From Aliishimia sp963678085 (lineage in GTDB: Bacteria > Pseudomonadota > Alphaproteobacteria > Rhodobacterales > Rhodobacteraceae): DNA of 64,000 bases. The stretch covers positions 682,001-746,000 of the forward strand of contig OY782680.1 in assembly GCA_963678085.1 (NCBI GenBank), written 5' to 3'. A program made the position numbers and the translations under genes. Below the pieces are notes generated by a model. That model worked only from the letters and a program-made list of their open reading frames with translations. It did not search any database and had not been told where the DNA came from. Below, piece by piece: positions 27,711-35,729 of this stretch; position 1 is the stretch's first letter; each line of letters begins with the position of its first letter.

Positions 27711-27901
27711 CGCTTGTCACCAGCGCGTTTGAAAGTCGTGCTGGTGATGCTTTGCAAAGACCTGAACCAGTCCGCAGTATAGGGCTGGTTCCATGATCAT
27801 TCACAAAATTGCGAAAAATCGCTCAATAACCTGAGATGAAACTCTTGCCGCCCTGCGCTGCTAGGCTTTATACCCTGGTTAGATCTGTTAAGGATATGCT
27901 A

Positions 27902-28081
27902 ATGACATTGGACGCTCCTGAGACTAAAACCGTTAACAGCCATCGGATCTACTGTGATGGCGGCGAAGGCGCTTTGGGGCATCCGCGTGTTTGGCTGCAA
28001 ATCCCACCAGAGCGCGGATGGGTGATATGCCCGTATTGTGATTGTAAATTTGTTCACGAGGATCAGAGAGATCTCACTTAA
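27902..28081 (+). CDS. Zinc-finger protein (NDUFS6 / zf-CHCC domain)
   Basis: A 59-residue protein starting MTLDAPETKTVNSHRIYCDGG with Cys and His ligands in IYCDGGEGALGHP and VICPYCDCKF, the zf-CHCC pattern of mitochondrial complex I subunit NDUFS6 and its alphaproteobacterial homologues. The start is chosen at the Met that begins the family domain; a longer frame to 27836 is possible. It overlaps the following gene by 44 bp in another frame. Confidence 0.8.
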   Translation: MTLDAPETKTVNSHRIYCDGGEGALGHPRVWLQIPPERGWVICPYCDCKFVHEDQRDLT

Positions 28082-28802
28082 CCCTCTGTATTGGCTGCGT
28101 ATCGGCTTTTCTTTTTTGTTACGAATAATCGCGGTGTTCTGTGTTGCCGCATTAGTGGGCGGGATCGTTCCTGGACCCGGCCACGATATCCCAGATGACC
28201 TCAAGACCATTGAACTGGGGTTGGTGCGCGGTTTGATCCATTATGACCTGCTTTTGCCCAACACTCCGCAGACCCGCGAAGAGCTGGGATGGCTGCAGCC
28301 TCAAGGCATTGATTTGCAGCACCCGCAAGCGGAATGGGTCGTGGTGGGCTGGGGCTCGCGTGCGTTTTACACGACGGCTGGAACCTATCGCTCGGTGCGG
28401 GCCAGTTCCGTTTGGACGGCGCTCACAGGGGATAGCGCGGTGCTGCGGCTAAGCATTTCGGGGGGTATCCCGGAGAATATGCAAGTGCGGACCATCAAAG
28501 TGACGCCAGGGCAATATCAAGCCATTTTGACCGGGATCAACCAGAGTTTTAGATTTGGCAAAGGCACGCAGGCGCTGCCGCTACCGGGTTTTAGCGCCTA
28601 TGATCGGTTTTTTCCCGCGTCTGGTCGGTTCAGCTTGTTTAACACCTGCAATGTCTGGCTGGGCAATCTTTTGCGCTCCGCTGGGGTCGATTTTGGGATT
28701 TGGACCCCGACCCCCTTTGCGGTCACGCTGAGCCATAGGCTCTGGCATAAGGACCAAAGGGTGACACCCCGCCGCGTCACGCAAGCAACAGGCACAAATT
28801 AA
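28038..28802 (+). CDS. TIGR02117 / DUF2459 family protein
   Basis: A protein of up to 254 residues with one N-terminal hydrophobic segment (GFSFLLRIIAVFCVAALVGGI) and a soluble domain. The motifs VVVGWGSRAFYTTAGTY, SALTGDSAVLR-like (WTALTGDSAVLRLS) and LFNTCNVWLGNLLRSAG fit the DUF2459 / TIGR02117 family of unknown function. The start is uncertain: GTG at 28038 overlaps the zinc-finger gene, and later start codons exist before the hydrophobic segment. Presumably anchored at the inner membrane. Confidence 0.75.
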   Translation: MIVNLFTRIREISLNPLYWLRIGFSFLLRIIAVFCVAALVGGIVPGPGHDIPDDLKTIELGLVRGLIHYDLLLPNTPQTREELGWLQPQGIDLQHPQAEWVVVGWGSRAFYTTAGTYRSVRASSVWTALTGDSAVLRLSISGGIPENMQVRTIKVTPGQYQAILTGINQSFRFGKGTQALPLPGFSAYDRFFPASGRFSLFNTCNVWLGNLLRSAGVDFGIWTPTPFAVTLSHRLWHKDQRVTPRRVTQATGTN

Positions 28803-28879
28803 TGCGCTGACGCATCGGGCGGGGGTGAGCTTCCCGCATCCCGGCTCCGATTTTTGAGGCGATGCGGCAAAAGAAAGAA

Positions 28880-28910
28880 ACGGCCACCAACACCTTGGCG
28901 ACCGTTTTTT
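28880..28910 (+). terminator. Rho-independent terminator
   Basis: An imperfect inverted repeat, ACGGCCACCAA paired with TTGGCGACCGT (9 of 11 positions), is directly followed by a T6 run. It lies about 80 bp after the DUF2459 stop and would end that transcript. Confidence 0.75.
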
Positions 28911-29091
28911 GTAAAATATAACTATAACAATGTTACTCGTTACGCAGCACTCGTCACTCACACACTCGATACTGCTATGCTTTTTCTACATAAATCGAGC
29001 CCACAGAAAAAGCGTTGAATTAGAAACAAACTGTCCGCAATTTGGCGCAAATCAGGCGGGAATGTGACCTGTTGGGCAGGCGCGCCTCATC

Positions 29092-29520
29092 TCAGGCCAG
29101 GAACCTGACGGGTTCTGCACGTGTTGCTCCCTCTAACATCGTGTTGGAAATGTAGTTATAGATGGTTGTCCAGGCTTGTTTATCTTGTGCATTCCAGCCC
29201 GCAACGGATTCAGAGAGCGCTAAAATCAGCGACCGACCGATAGCATCATAATGCGCTTTACCTGCGCCAAATTCGCCCTGTTCGCGCCCCATTTCCTCAA
29301 GCTGTTTTGCCAGCTCTGGCAGCTCATCAAAAGAATTAACCACAAGTAGAACCATATCAAGCAGCTTTTGACAGTGCAGTGGCGTATCGGATTGATAATA
29401 AGAGCGCATATCAGGCGCGGCTTCGAAGAGATCATCATAGAGCCGCTCCATCAATTCTGAAGACGAGCAATTTAGACGCCCAAGAGTAGACATAATCCGA
29501 TCTTCATACTTGCTGAACAC
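29092..29520 (-). CDS. Single-domain globin (hemoglobin-like)
   Basis: A 142-residue globin-fold protein. The likely proximal His lies in AGKAHYDAIGRSL (F helix), with a long preceding helix MVLLVVNSFDELPELAKQLEEM, and WTTIYNYIS near the C-terminus as in H helices. Length fits single-domain globins of the Vitreoscilla type, which bind O2 or NO. Overall similarity appears low, so this is a divergent member. No FNR or NO-responsive box was seen upstream. The gene stands alone between the DUF2459 terminator and a GNAT gene on the same strand. Confidence 0.75.
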   Translation of the reverse strand: MFSKYEDRIMSTLGRLNCSSSELMERLYDDLFEAAPDMRSYYQSDTPLHCQKLLDMVLLVVNSFDELPELAKQLEEMGREQGEFGAGKAHYDAIGRSLILALSESVAGWNAQDKQAWTTIYNYISNTMLEGATRAEPVRFLA

Positions 29521-29598
29521 TGAATCACTCCCGTTTGCCCAAGATGGTAAGCCAAAGGAGCTAAGAGATCGTGAATTATTTTCTACAAACCCGAAAAC

Positions 29599-30084
29599 TT
29601 AGTCCAGATCAAAGCGCTTGAGTACCTTATCGACGATCTGGCCGGAGGCGAGCTTGTAGTCCTCCCAGCGGTCATAATCGCGAAAGCCCCGGCTTTGGTA
29701 ATAGATCAGCCCGCCTTCGTTATCGGCGCGTATATTGGCGTTGATCCAGCCATAGCCCAGCTCGCGTGCCGCTTTTGTTGTTGCTGAAAAGAGGTCCGAG
29801 CCAATGCCAAGGCCCGTCTTACCGATCTTTACAAAGGTAGCGATCTCTGCCGCCTCGGGTGGTAAATACTCTGCCGGGTTAATCCATTGAAACCCAAGCA
29901 CCTCTCCGGCCGCATCAACCGCCACATGCCAGGCCGCGCGCGTCGCTTGCATCCAATCGGCAATGTCATCGCCGGTCACGGGCCGCGTCAGCGCGGTGGT
30001 TGTTCCCTCTTTGATAATCGCATTGAGCAGCTCGGCCATTTGCCGCGTATCCAGCTGAGTGGCTTTGCGAATGTGAATGCTCAT
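29599..30084 (-). CDS. GNAT-family N-acetyltransferase
   Basis: A 161-residue acetyltransferase: IRKATQLDTRQMAELLN at the N-terminus, EIATFVKIGKTGLGIGSDLF as the acetyl-CoA-binding strand and loop, and NEGGLIYYQSRGFRDYDRW at the C-terminus, the usual GNAT A/B layout. It overlaps the HD-domain gene upstream by 4 bp, so the two form an operon. Acyl acceptor unknown. Confidence 0.88.
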   Translation of the reverse strand: MSIHIRKATQLDTRQMAELLNAIIKEGTTTALTRPVTGDDIADWMQATRAAWHVAVDAAGEVLGFQWINPAEYLPPEAAEIATFVKIGKTGLGIGSDLFSATTKAARELGYGWINANIRADNEGGLIYYQSRGFRDYDRWEDYKLASGQIVDKVLKRFDLD

Positions 30085-30677
30085 GGGAGTTGCTCCAGCA
30101 GAGTATTGACGCGCGCAGCATAAGCAGTTCGAACCTCGACAGGGGGGCGCAATGTGATGGTGTGATCACTGATAAGCGTCTTATCCGGGCGGCCAAAGAA
30201 CTTATTTGCTTCGCCCTCGGTAAAACCCGCGATCTGCACCGCCTCCATCCAGGCACTCACCTTATCAGCCGCTTTGATGGCGCGTTTGACCGCAGTGGGC
30301 AGTTTTGCAGGCAGGCCAAAACGGATATGGATCGCCACGGTCAGCTTATCATCCAGCGCTTCATAACCGGGCCCCACCGCCGCCTTCACCGGAGAGATCA
30401 TATCCCCAATCACATATTCCGGCGCATCATGCAGCATCGCCGCCAGTTGCCATTTCGGATCAGGGCGCGCGGCCATTTGCGTATAGAGCTGCTCGACCAG
30501 CAGCGAATGCTCGGCAACCGAATAGGCAAAATCCCCCTCGGTCTGACCATTCCAGCGCGCCACAAAAGCAAGCCCATGCGCGATATCTTCAATCTCAATA
30601 TCAACCGGCGTGGGATCAAGCAAATCCAATCGACGCCCCGAGAGCATCCTTTGCCATGCGCGTCTCTTCCGTGTCAC
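30081..30677 (-). CDS. HD-domain hydrolase (YfbR-like 5'-nucleotidase)
   Basis: A 198-residue HD-domain phosphohydrolase. Metal ligands fit the His...His-Asp...Asp pattern: VAEHSLLVEQL, AAMLHDAPEYVIGD and IKAADKVSAWMEA. YfbR-type enzymes dephosphorylate deoxynucleoside 5'-monophosphates. The start MTRKRRAWQRMLSG matches how such proteins begin. Operon with the GNAT gene. Confidence 0.87.
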   Translation of the reverse strand: MTRKRRAWQRMLSGRRLDLLDPTPVDIEIEDIAHGLAFVARWNGQTEGDFAYSVAEHSLLVEQLYTQMAARPDPKWQLAAMLHDAPEYVIGDMISPVKAAVGPGYEALDDKLTVAIHIRFGLPAKLPTAVKRAIKAADKVSAWMEAVQIAGFTEGEANKFFGRPDKTLISDHTITLRPPVEVRTAYAARVNTLLEQLP

Positions 30678-30822
30678 CGAGCCCCTCCTTTCTAAAACGG
30701 TATGAAAAATCTCACATCTATAGCCTTACATGGGGATGCCAGGGCGGTGCCACCCATTAACCGCGCTTTCAGTTTGAGCCTAAGAAGCCCTTCGCGTTCA
30801 TTTCGTGGGGCGAAAAAATAGC

Positions 30823-31698
30823 TTACTTAACCTTGTCAAGCATTCCATTCCTAACGATGCTATCATCAAAAACGGTACAGCTCTTATCAATACCCTCAAA
30901 ATAACTCCAGTCTCGCGTTGCGTCGTGCATCGGATTCTTAACATCCCCCCGATCCATCTTTACCTTTTCGAAATACTCTTTGCTTTGTATTATGTAGTGA
31001 TTGTACTGAAACATCGCATTATCGGAAATCGTTTTAGAAGAACACACCTTACGGAATTTATGTACTTCCAACTGGCTAAAATTCTTCAAGCAGGAACAGC
31101 GGCAAAGATATTTAGTTGCCTTATGGGGCCCTAGCGGCTCTTGCCTCATTAAAAAAGAGCTGCGCACGCTTTGGGGTTGGTCGTCAAGGCCGTTACTGCC
31201 GAAAACAGACATATTTGCATAGATCACATCGCTTTCGTGATAGTGATCTAAAACATCCACCAACCTTTTTCCGTCCTTTACAAACCAAAACTCGTCCAAA
31301 TCGGCAATAAGCAACCACTCATAGCGCTCTGATACCTTGTATTTTTCGAGCATTTCCCAATAATGCTCTCTTTGGGCCCATTTTCTCTCGCGACTTACGC
31401 ATTCAACAATGCCAGTTTCTTCAAAGGTTTTGGCAATTTCCACCGAGTTATCTGTACTCCCATTATCAATCACGACAATTTTTGAAGCACCCTGCGCAAT
31501 ATAATGGTGCAACCATTCCTCCAGCACCATGCTTTCGTTTTTCATAATTGCGAGTACAAACAATTTCCCGTCAAATGATTCAGGAAGTTTTTGTTGACGA
31601 CTATTACGGCGCTTTTCTATTCTCTTCCTGTTCCAAATCGTAACCTTATGCACCAGCGGGACATGCTTCGTAAGCCAATAGTTAAGCCGTTTTGACAT
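30823..31698 (-). CDS. Glycosyltransferase, GT92/GT2-like, probably acquired
   Basis: A 291-residue GT-A-type glycosyltransferase beginning MSKRLNYWLTKHVPL. It has VLAIMKNESMVLEEWLHHYI, IVVIDNGSTDNS and the metal-binding IADLDEFW stretch, as in glycosyltransferase family 92 / GT2 relatives. A longer frame to 31842 runs into a region without coding character. The gene is clearly AT-richer than its neighbours with Lys/Tyr/Ser-rich composition, a mark of horizontal transfer. Sugar and acceptor unknown; likely a surface-polysaccharide enzyme. Confidence 0.83.
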   Translation of the reverse strand: MSKRLNYWLTKHVPLVHKVTIWNRKRIEKRRNSRQQKLPESFDGKLFVLAIMKNESMVLEEWLHHYIAQGASKIVVIDNGSTDNSVEIAKTFEETGIVECVSRERKWAQREHYWEMLEKYKVSERYEWLLIADLDEFWFVKDGKRLVDVLDHYHESDVIYANMSVFGSNGLDDQPQSVRSSFLMRQEPLGPHKATKYLCRCSCLKNFSQLEVHKFRKVCSSKTISDNAMFQYNHYIIQSKEYFEKVKMDRGDVKNPMHDATRDWSYFEGIDKSCTVFDDSIVRNGMLDKVK

Positions 31699-32134
31699 TT
31701 GCAGAATCCTCAATCCAACACCATACGCTGGATAGGCTCCAACTTTACAACATGCAACAAAAAGCGCGGCACCCTCTCGCGCATGGCCGCAAGCATTCTT
31801 CGCGCCCCCCGCCAACTCGGTATCGCCTATTGGGATCGTCAAATATGTGCATATTCACCTCTTTACCTCCAACGATCAACACCCGTGACACTGCCAACTC
31901 TCTGGCAATCTACTGCCTATAAGGGTCTTCGCAGGTATGCGCCAACCGATTGAAGAAACAAGTGACGAGGTCTCAAACCGCATCCTGTAACTTTTATCTG
32001 CCGTCACCCCGGACGATGCGCAAGGCCTCCCTCTATGTGGCCAATGGCTGCTGAGCCCTAATCCTGTGACGCAGGGCGTTGCCCAAGCGATAATCCGATG
32101 GTAGAGGGGCCAAGATTTAAATCCGGAGGCCCTG
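31699..32134. other. Intergenic region between glycosyltransferase and ahcY
   Basis: This divergent gap should hold the promoters of both genes. I looked for an S-adenosylhomocysteine riboswitch before ahcY and did not find its consensus. A Shine-Dalgarno-like CGGAGG (about 32125-32130) precedes the ahcY ATG. No other structure was recognised. Confidence 0.5.
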
Positions 32135-33523
32135 ATGGCAGATGATTTTATCGTCAAGGATATGTCCTTGGCAGAGTTTGGCCGCAAAGAGTTGGACATT
32201 GCGGAAACGGAGATGCCGGGGCTGATGGCCCTGCGCGCTGAATATGGGGAGAGCAAGCCGCTTGCGGGTGCGCGCATTGTTGGCTCTTTGCATATGACAA
32301 TCCAAACCGGGGTTCTGATTGAGACCTTGGTGGCCCTTGGCGCAGATGTTCGCTGGGCGTCTTGCAACATCTTCTCTACCCAAGACCATGCGGCGGCGGC
32401 GATTGCTCAGGCAGGGGTTCCGGTCTTTGCGATTAAGGGCCAAACCCTTGAAGAGCATTGGGATTATCTTGATAAATCCTTCATGTTCGAGGATGGCCCA
32501 AACATGATCCTTGATGATGGCGGCGATGCGACGCTTTACATTCTGCTGGGCGCGCGCGCTGAGGCGGGCGAAGATGTGATCCCCGTGCCGACCTCCGAAG
32601 AAGAGGAAGTGATCAAGGCCCAAATCGGCAAACGCATGGCGGCCTCGCCCGGTTGGTTCACCAAGATGCGCGATCAGATCAAAGGCGTGTCTGAAGAGAC
32701 CACCACCGGCGTGAACCGGCTCTATCAGCTTGTGCGCGACGGGCAACTGCCCTTCCCGGCGATCAATGTGAATGACTCTGTGACCAAGTCGAAATTCGAC
32801 AATAAATATGGCTGTAAGGAATCGCTCGTCGATGGCATCCGCCGCGCCACCGATACGATGATGGCCGGTAAGGTTGCGGTTGTGATGGGCTATGGCGATG
32901 TGGGCAAAGGCTCTGCTGCCTCTCTGCGCGGCGCTGGGGCCCGTGTGATCGTGACCGAGGTTGACCCGATCTGTGCCTTGCAAGCGGCGATGGATGGGTT
33001 CCAAGTCACCACGCTTGAGGATGTTGTCGCAACAGCCGATATCTTTGTGACCACCACCGGCAACAAGGACGTGATCCGCATCGAGCATATGCGCGAGATG
33101 AAGGATATGGCGATCGTGGGCAATATCGGTCACTTTGACAATGAAATCCAAGTGGCTGCGCTCAAGAACCACAAATGGACCAATATCAAAGAGCAAGTGG
33201 ATATGATCGAGATGCCGAGTGGCAACCGTCTGATCCTGCTTTCTGAGGGCCGTTTGCTCAATCTGGGCAATGCGACGGGCCATCCGTCTTTCGTGATGTC
33301 AGCCTCTTTCACCAACCAGGTGCTGGCGCAGATTGAGCTGTGGACCAAGGGCGAAGAGTATAACAACGAGGTCTATATCCTGCCCAAGCATCTGGATGAA
33401 AAAGTCGCCGCGCTGCATCTGGATAAGATCGGCGTGAAGCTCACCAAACTGGACCCGGAGCAAGCCGCCTATATCGGCGTCAAACCCGAAGGCCCCTTTA
33501 AGCCAGAGCATTACCGTTACTAA
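32135..33523 (+). CDS. ahcY: Adenosylhomocysteinase (S-adenosyl-L-homocysteine hydrolase)
   Basis: A 462-residue SAH hydrolase that splits S-adenosylhomocysteine to adenosine and homocysteine, relieving inhibition of methyltransferases. Typical features: LHMTIQTGVLIETL, NIFSTQDHAAAAI, NDSVTKSKFDNKYGCKESL with the conserved Lys and Asp, NAD-binding VVMGYGDVGKGSAASL, and the C-terminal LTKLDPEQAAYIGV...PFKPEHYRY. The ~40-residue insertion common in bacterial enzymes is present. It appears monocistronic, followed by a terminator. Confidence 0.97.
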   Translation: MADDFIVKDMSLAEFGRKELDIAETEMPGLMALRAEYGESKPLAGARIVGSLHMTIQTGVLIETLVALGADVRWASCNIFSTQDHAAAAIAQAGVPVFAIKGQTLEEHWDYLDKSFMFEDGPNMILDDGGDATLYILLGARAEAGEDVIPVPTSEEEEVIKAQIGKRMAASPGWFTKMRDQIKGVSEETTTGVNRLYQLVRDGQLPFPAINVNDSVTKSKFDNKYGCKESLVDGIRRATDTMMAGKVAVVMGYGDVGKGSAASLRGAGARVIVTEVDPICALQAAMDGFQVTTLEDVVATADIFVTTTGNKDVIRIEHMREMKDMAIVGNIGHFDNEIQVAALKNHKWTNIKEQVDMIEMPSGNRLILLSEGRLLNLGNATGHPSFVMSASFTNQVLAQIELWTKGEEYNNEVYILPKHLDEKVAALHLDKIGVKLTKLDPEQAAYIGVKPEGPFKPEHYRY

Positions 33524-33545
33524 GTCGTAGATCATAAACGAGAAA

Positions 33546-33574
33546 GCCCCAAGCAGCGACGTGTTGTTTGGGGC
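33546..33574 (+). terminator. Likely terminator after ahcY
   Basis: GCCCCAA pairs with TTGGGGC around a 15-nt loop, about 20 bp after the ahcY stop, with GGGTTTT shortly downstream. The T-run is weak, so terminator strength is uncertain. Confidence 0.55.
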
Positions 33575-33626
33575 AGTTGGGTTTTGACGGGCAGGCGCTG
33601 CGTCTTTGCCGCTCTTCAGGTACGAC

Positions 33627-34025
33627 GAAAATCCCCGCGCAGCTCCAACTGCCGGGTCATGCCATCATTCCAACCACTTACTCACACACTCACACAAACA
33701 ATCAGGATCTAAACAGGTAGTGGGGACCCCACCAGGTTTTCGACGAACGCAAAGAGCCGGATTGCGCCTTTGCGAACCGTTGGTAATCATCTAATCCTGT
33801 CCGCACGCTTAAGCCACTAGGGAAACTTACCTGGAGGTACCCACAGCACCCTATATGCCCCAGGCGTATCACGCGCGAAGTGAAGCTTCACGGGGAACCT
33901 ACCCCAATACCCCTTAAAATCCTGTAACCCCACCGTGCGCGCGCCCTTCATTTGGCCTATAAATACCTTATTTGATACGGGGCGGGGGCGCTCGGGTGCA
34001 AAACCCACACGGCGCGATGTTCAAG
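33627..34025 (+). repeat. Dispersed intergenic repeat, copy B
   Basis: The second copy of the repeat found at 4959-5272, same orientation and again just after a housekeeping gene. Core 33732-34025 matches copy A through CCAGGTTTTCGACGAACGC, GAGCCGGATTGCGC, CCCCAGGCGTATCACGCGCG and the final CACGGCGCGA block. Between the leading AAAATCCCCGCGCAG and the core it carries roughly 60 extra bases compared with A. The GGG / CCC hairpin with TGCAAAA loop is retained. Confidence 0.8.
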
Positions 34026-34072
34026 CTGGGTACGTAACCGCGGCAATGAGCATAATACCGGCTCTATTCATC

Positions 34073-35518
34073 TTATCCCTGCTCGGCTGCGCGGGGCGCA
34101 AACCGTGAATAGCTGGGGCGGGAGGATTGGGCCGCGCCGTGGTCTTCCTCGCTGGTTTTGGATTTTTCAGCCAGATCTTTATATACATAGCCCGACAAAG
34201 CGCCCAAAAGCAGCACGCCCAGAGGATCCAGCGTGGCGTTGGGGATGATGTAAATCAGATTGCCCGCCAGTACAAAGGCGAGCCCCAAGCTTTCATAGCC
34301 AATCTCTTTTCGTCGCATCGCGCGGCCCAAGACCCATAGCGGCCCTGTAAGCAGTGTGAAAAAGCCGATATAATAAATCCAGCCATGCTTGCCCAGCACC
34401 ACAATCCATAAACCGTCCGAAACCGTGATATCGCGCCCTGTTTCGGGATCAAAAATCCGGTTGCGCCCCCATAGGCCCCAGCCTCCCAGCGGTTTTTCTT
34501 TGGCATGTTCCAGCAAGAGATCTTCGTAATGCAATCGGAAGTCAAAAGATTGTGCCCGGTCCTCAGAAATGCGTGCAATCGCTTCGGTGAACTCATCTAG
34601 TGGTAGGATCTGGCTTTGCCGGACAGCTGGATAGAAAATCAACAATCCCGCCGCAAAGAGCATTCCCCAGAGCTGGAGCCTTCGCGGCAGCACAAACAGC
34701 GCGCCTATTGCCAAGATTGCGATCATAAAGGCACCCAGGTTTCGGCTTATGGCGAGCATCAGCCCAAGCCAAAGCGCCGCCCAAATCCATTTATGTCCGC
34801 CGGCCTCTTTACGCTCTGACAGCCACAAACAGACCGCTGCGACCACAGCGGTGAATAGGAAGAAGCCCACATGCAGCCCGTGAACTAAGAATACTTTGGG
34901 CCGGTAGCCGTCGCGAATATGCTGCAAGAAAGAATGCTGGTGATAGCCGTAGACCCAATTATGCAGCTGCGGGCTTAGGCGGATTTCGATCAACATCAAC
35001 AGCGTATAAAGCAGCGCCGAGATCACCACCGCTTTGAGCAACAGCTTATGGCTTTCTGGCGTGGCCATATGTCTAAGGCCGAAATAGGCAGGCACGAGCA
35101 GCGCGAAAAGCGAGCTCAGCAGACTGACCCCATCCCAAACGCGCACGGGCGGTAACATCCTGGGACCATAAAACAGCGGCTCTTGATTTGTCACCAGCGT
35201 GATGGCCATGCCCGACAGCATCAGCCCCACCGCGCAGATCAGGATCCACCGATAGATGCCATGCGCCCATTTGGGCTCATCTTTCGGTGGGTTTGCTCTG
35301 CGATATGCATCCCCAAACAGCACCATGCCCAGGACAAGCCCCAATGAGATCATCAACTGTTTATCAAGATCCGGCAGACCCGGCAGCTCAATCTCATAGG
35401 CTTCGGGCAACAACAAATATGGGATCAGCACAGCCCAAGTGATCGCCGCACCGCGCGGCAGCTGCGCCATCAAAACAAGTGCAACAAACGGCCAAGCCAA
35501 AAGCGCCAGCGGGGCCAT
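34073..35518 (-). CDS. O-antigen ligase / polymerase-like membrane protein
   Basis: A 481-residue polytopic membrane protein with about 11-12 hydrophobic helices and a large loop around RISEDRAQSFDFRLHYED, where WaaL/Wzy-type proteins carry their periplasmic loop; GGWGLWGRNRI and a following ...TVSDGLWIVVLGKHGW also recall that family. Such proteins ligate or polymerise surface polysaccharides. Assignment is by topology and loop style, not by firm motif. It is a single gene; the 5' end faces the DUF4132 operon. Confidence 0.6.
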   Translation of the reverse strand: MAPLALLAWPFVALVLMAQLPRGAAITWAVLIPYLLLPEAYEIELPGLPDLDKQLMISLGLVLGMVLFGDAYRRANPPKDEPKWAHGIYRWILICAVGLMLSGMAITLVTNQEPLFYGPRMLPPVRVWDGVSLLSSLFALLVPAYFGLRHMATPESHKLLLKAVVISALLYTLLMLIEIRLSPQLHNWVYGYHQHSFLQHIRDGYRPKVFLVHGLHVGFFLFTAVVAAVCLWLSERKEAGGHKWIWAALWLGLMLAISRNLGAFMIAILAIGALFVLPRRLQLWGMLFAAGLLIFYPAVRQSQILPLDEFTEAIARISEDRAQSFDFRLHYEDLLLEHAKEKPLGGWGLWGRNRIFDPETGRDITVSDGLWIVVLGKHGWIYYIGFFTLLTGPLWVLGRAMRRKEIGYESLGLAFVLAGNLIYIIPNATLDPLGVLLLGALSGYVYKDLAEKSKTSEEDHGAAQSSRPSYSRFAPRAAEQG

Positions 35519-35729
35519 AACATATCCTTTATAAAATCTTACCGCCCTCTAACACAGCGGCAGGCCAAAACCCAAGCCTCCATGAGCGATACTCCTTAAC
35601 ATCTCACTCTCATAAACGTGAGCAGACATATTGGCATGGGGTAAACCATATGCATAATTTCCTCTTGCTGCGCGCAGGTAATGTGCGACGATACGGGAGT
35701 TTGTTTTGGGCTATGGGTAGGGCGTTAGC

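Noticed and set aside
31699..31842. N-terminal extension of the glycosyltransferase
   Set aside because: No similarity to the family and no ribosome site; Met at 31698 fits.
31977..32134. Possible S-adenosylhomocysteine riboswitch before ahcY
   Set aside because: The expected conserved blocks of the SAH riboswitch were not found in the leader; only a plain Shine-Dalgarno is seen.
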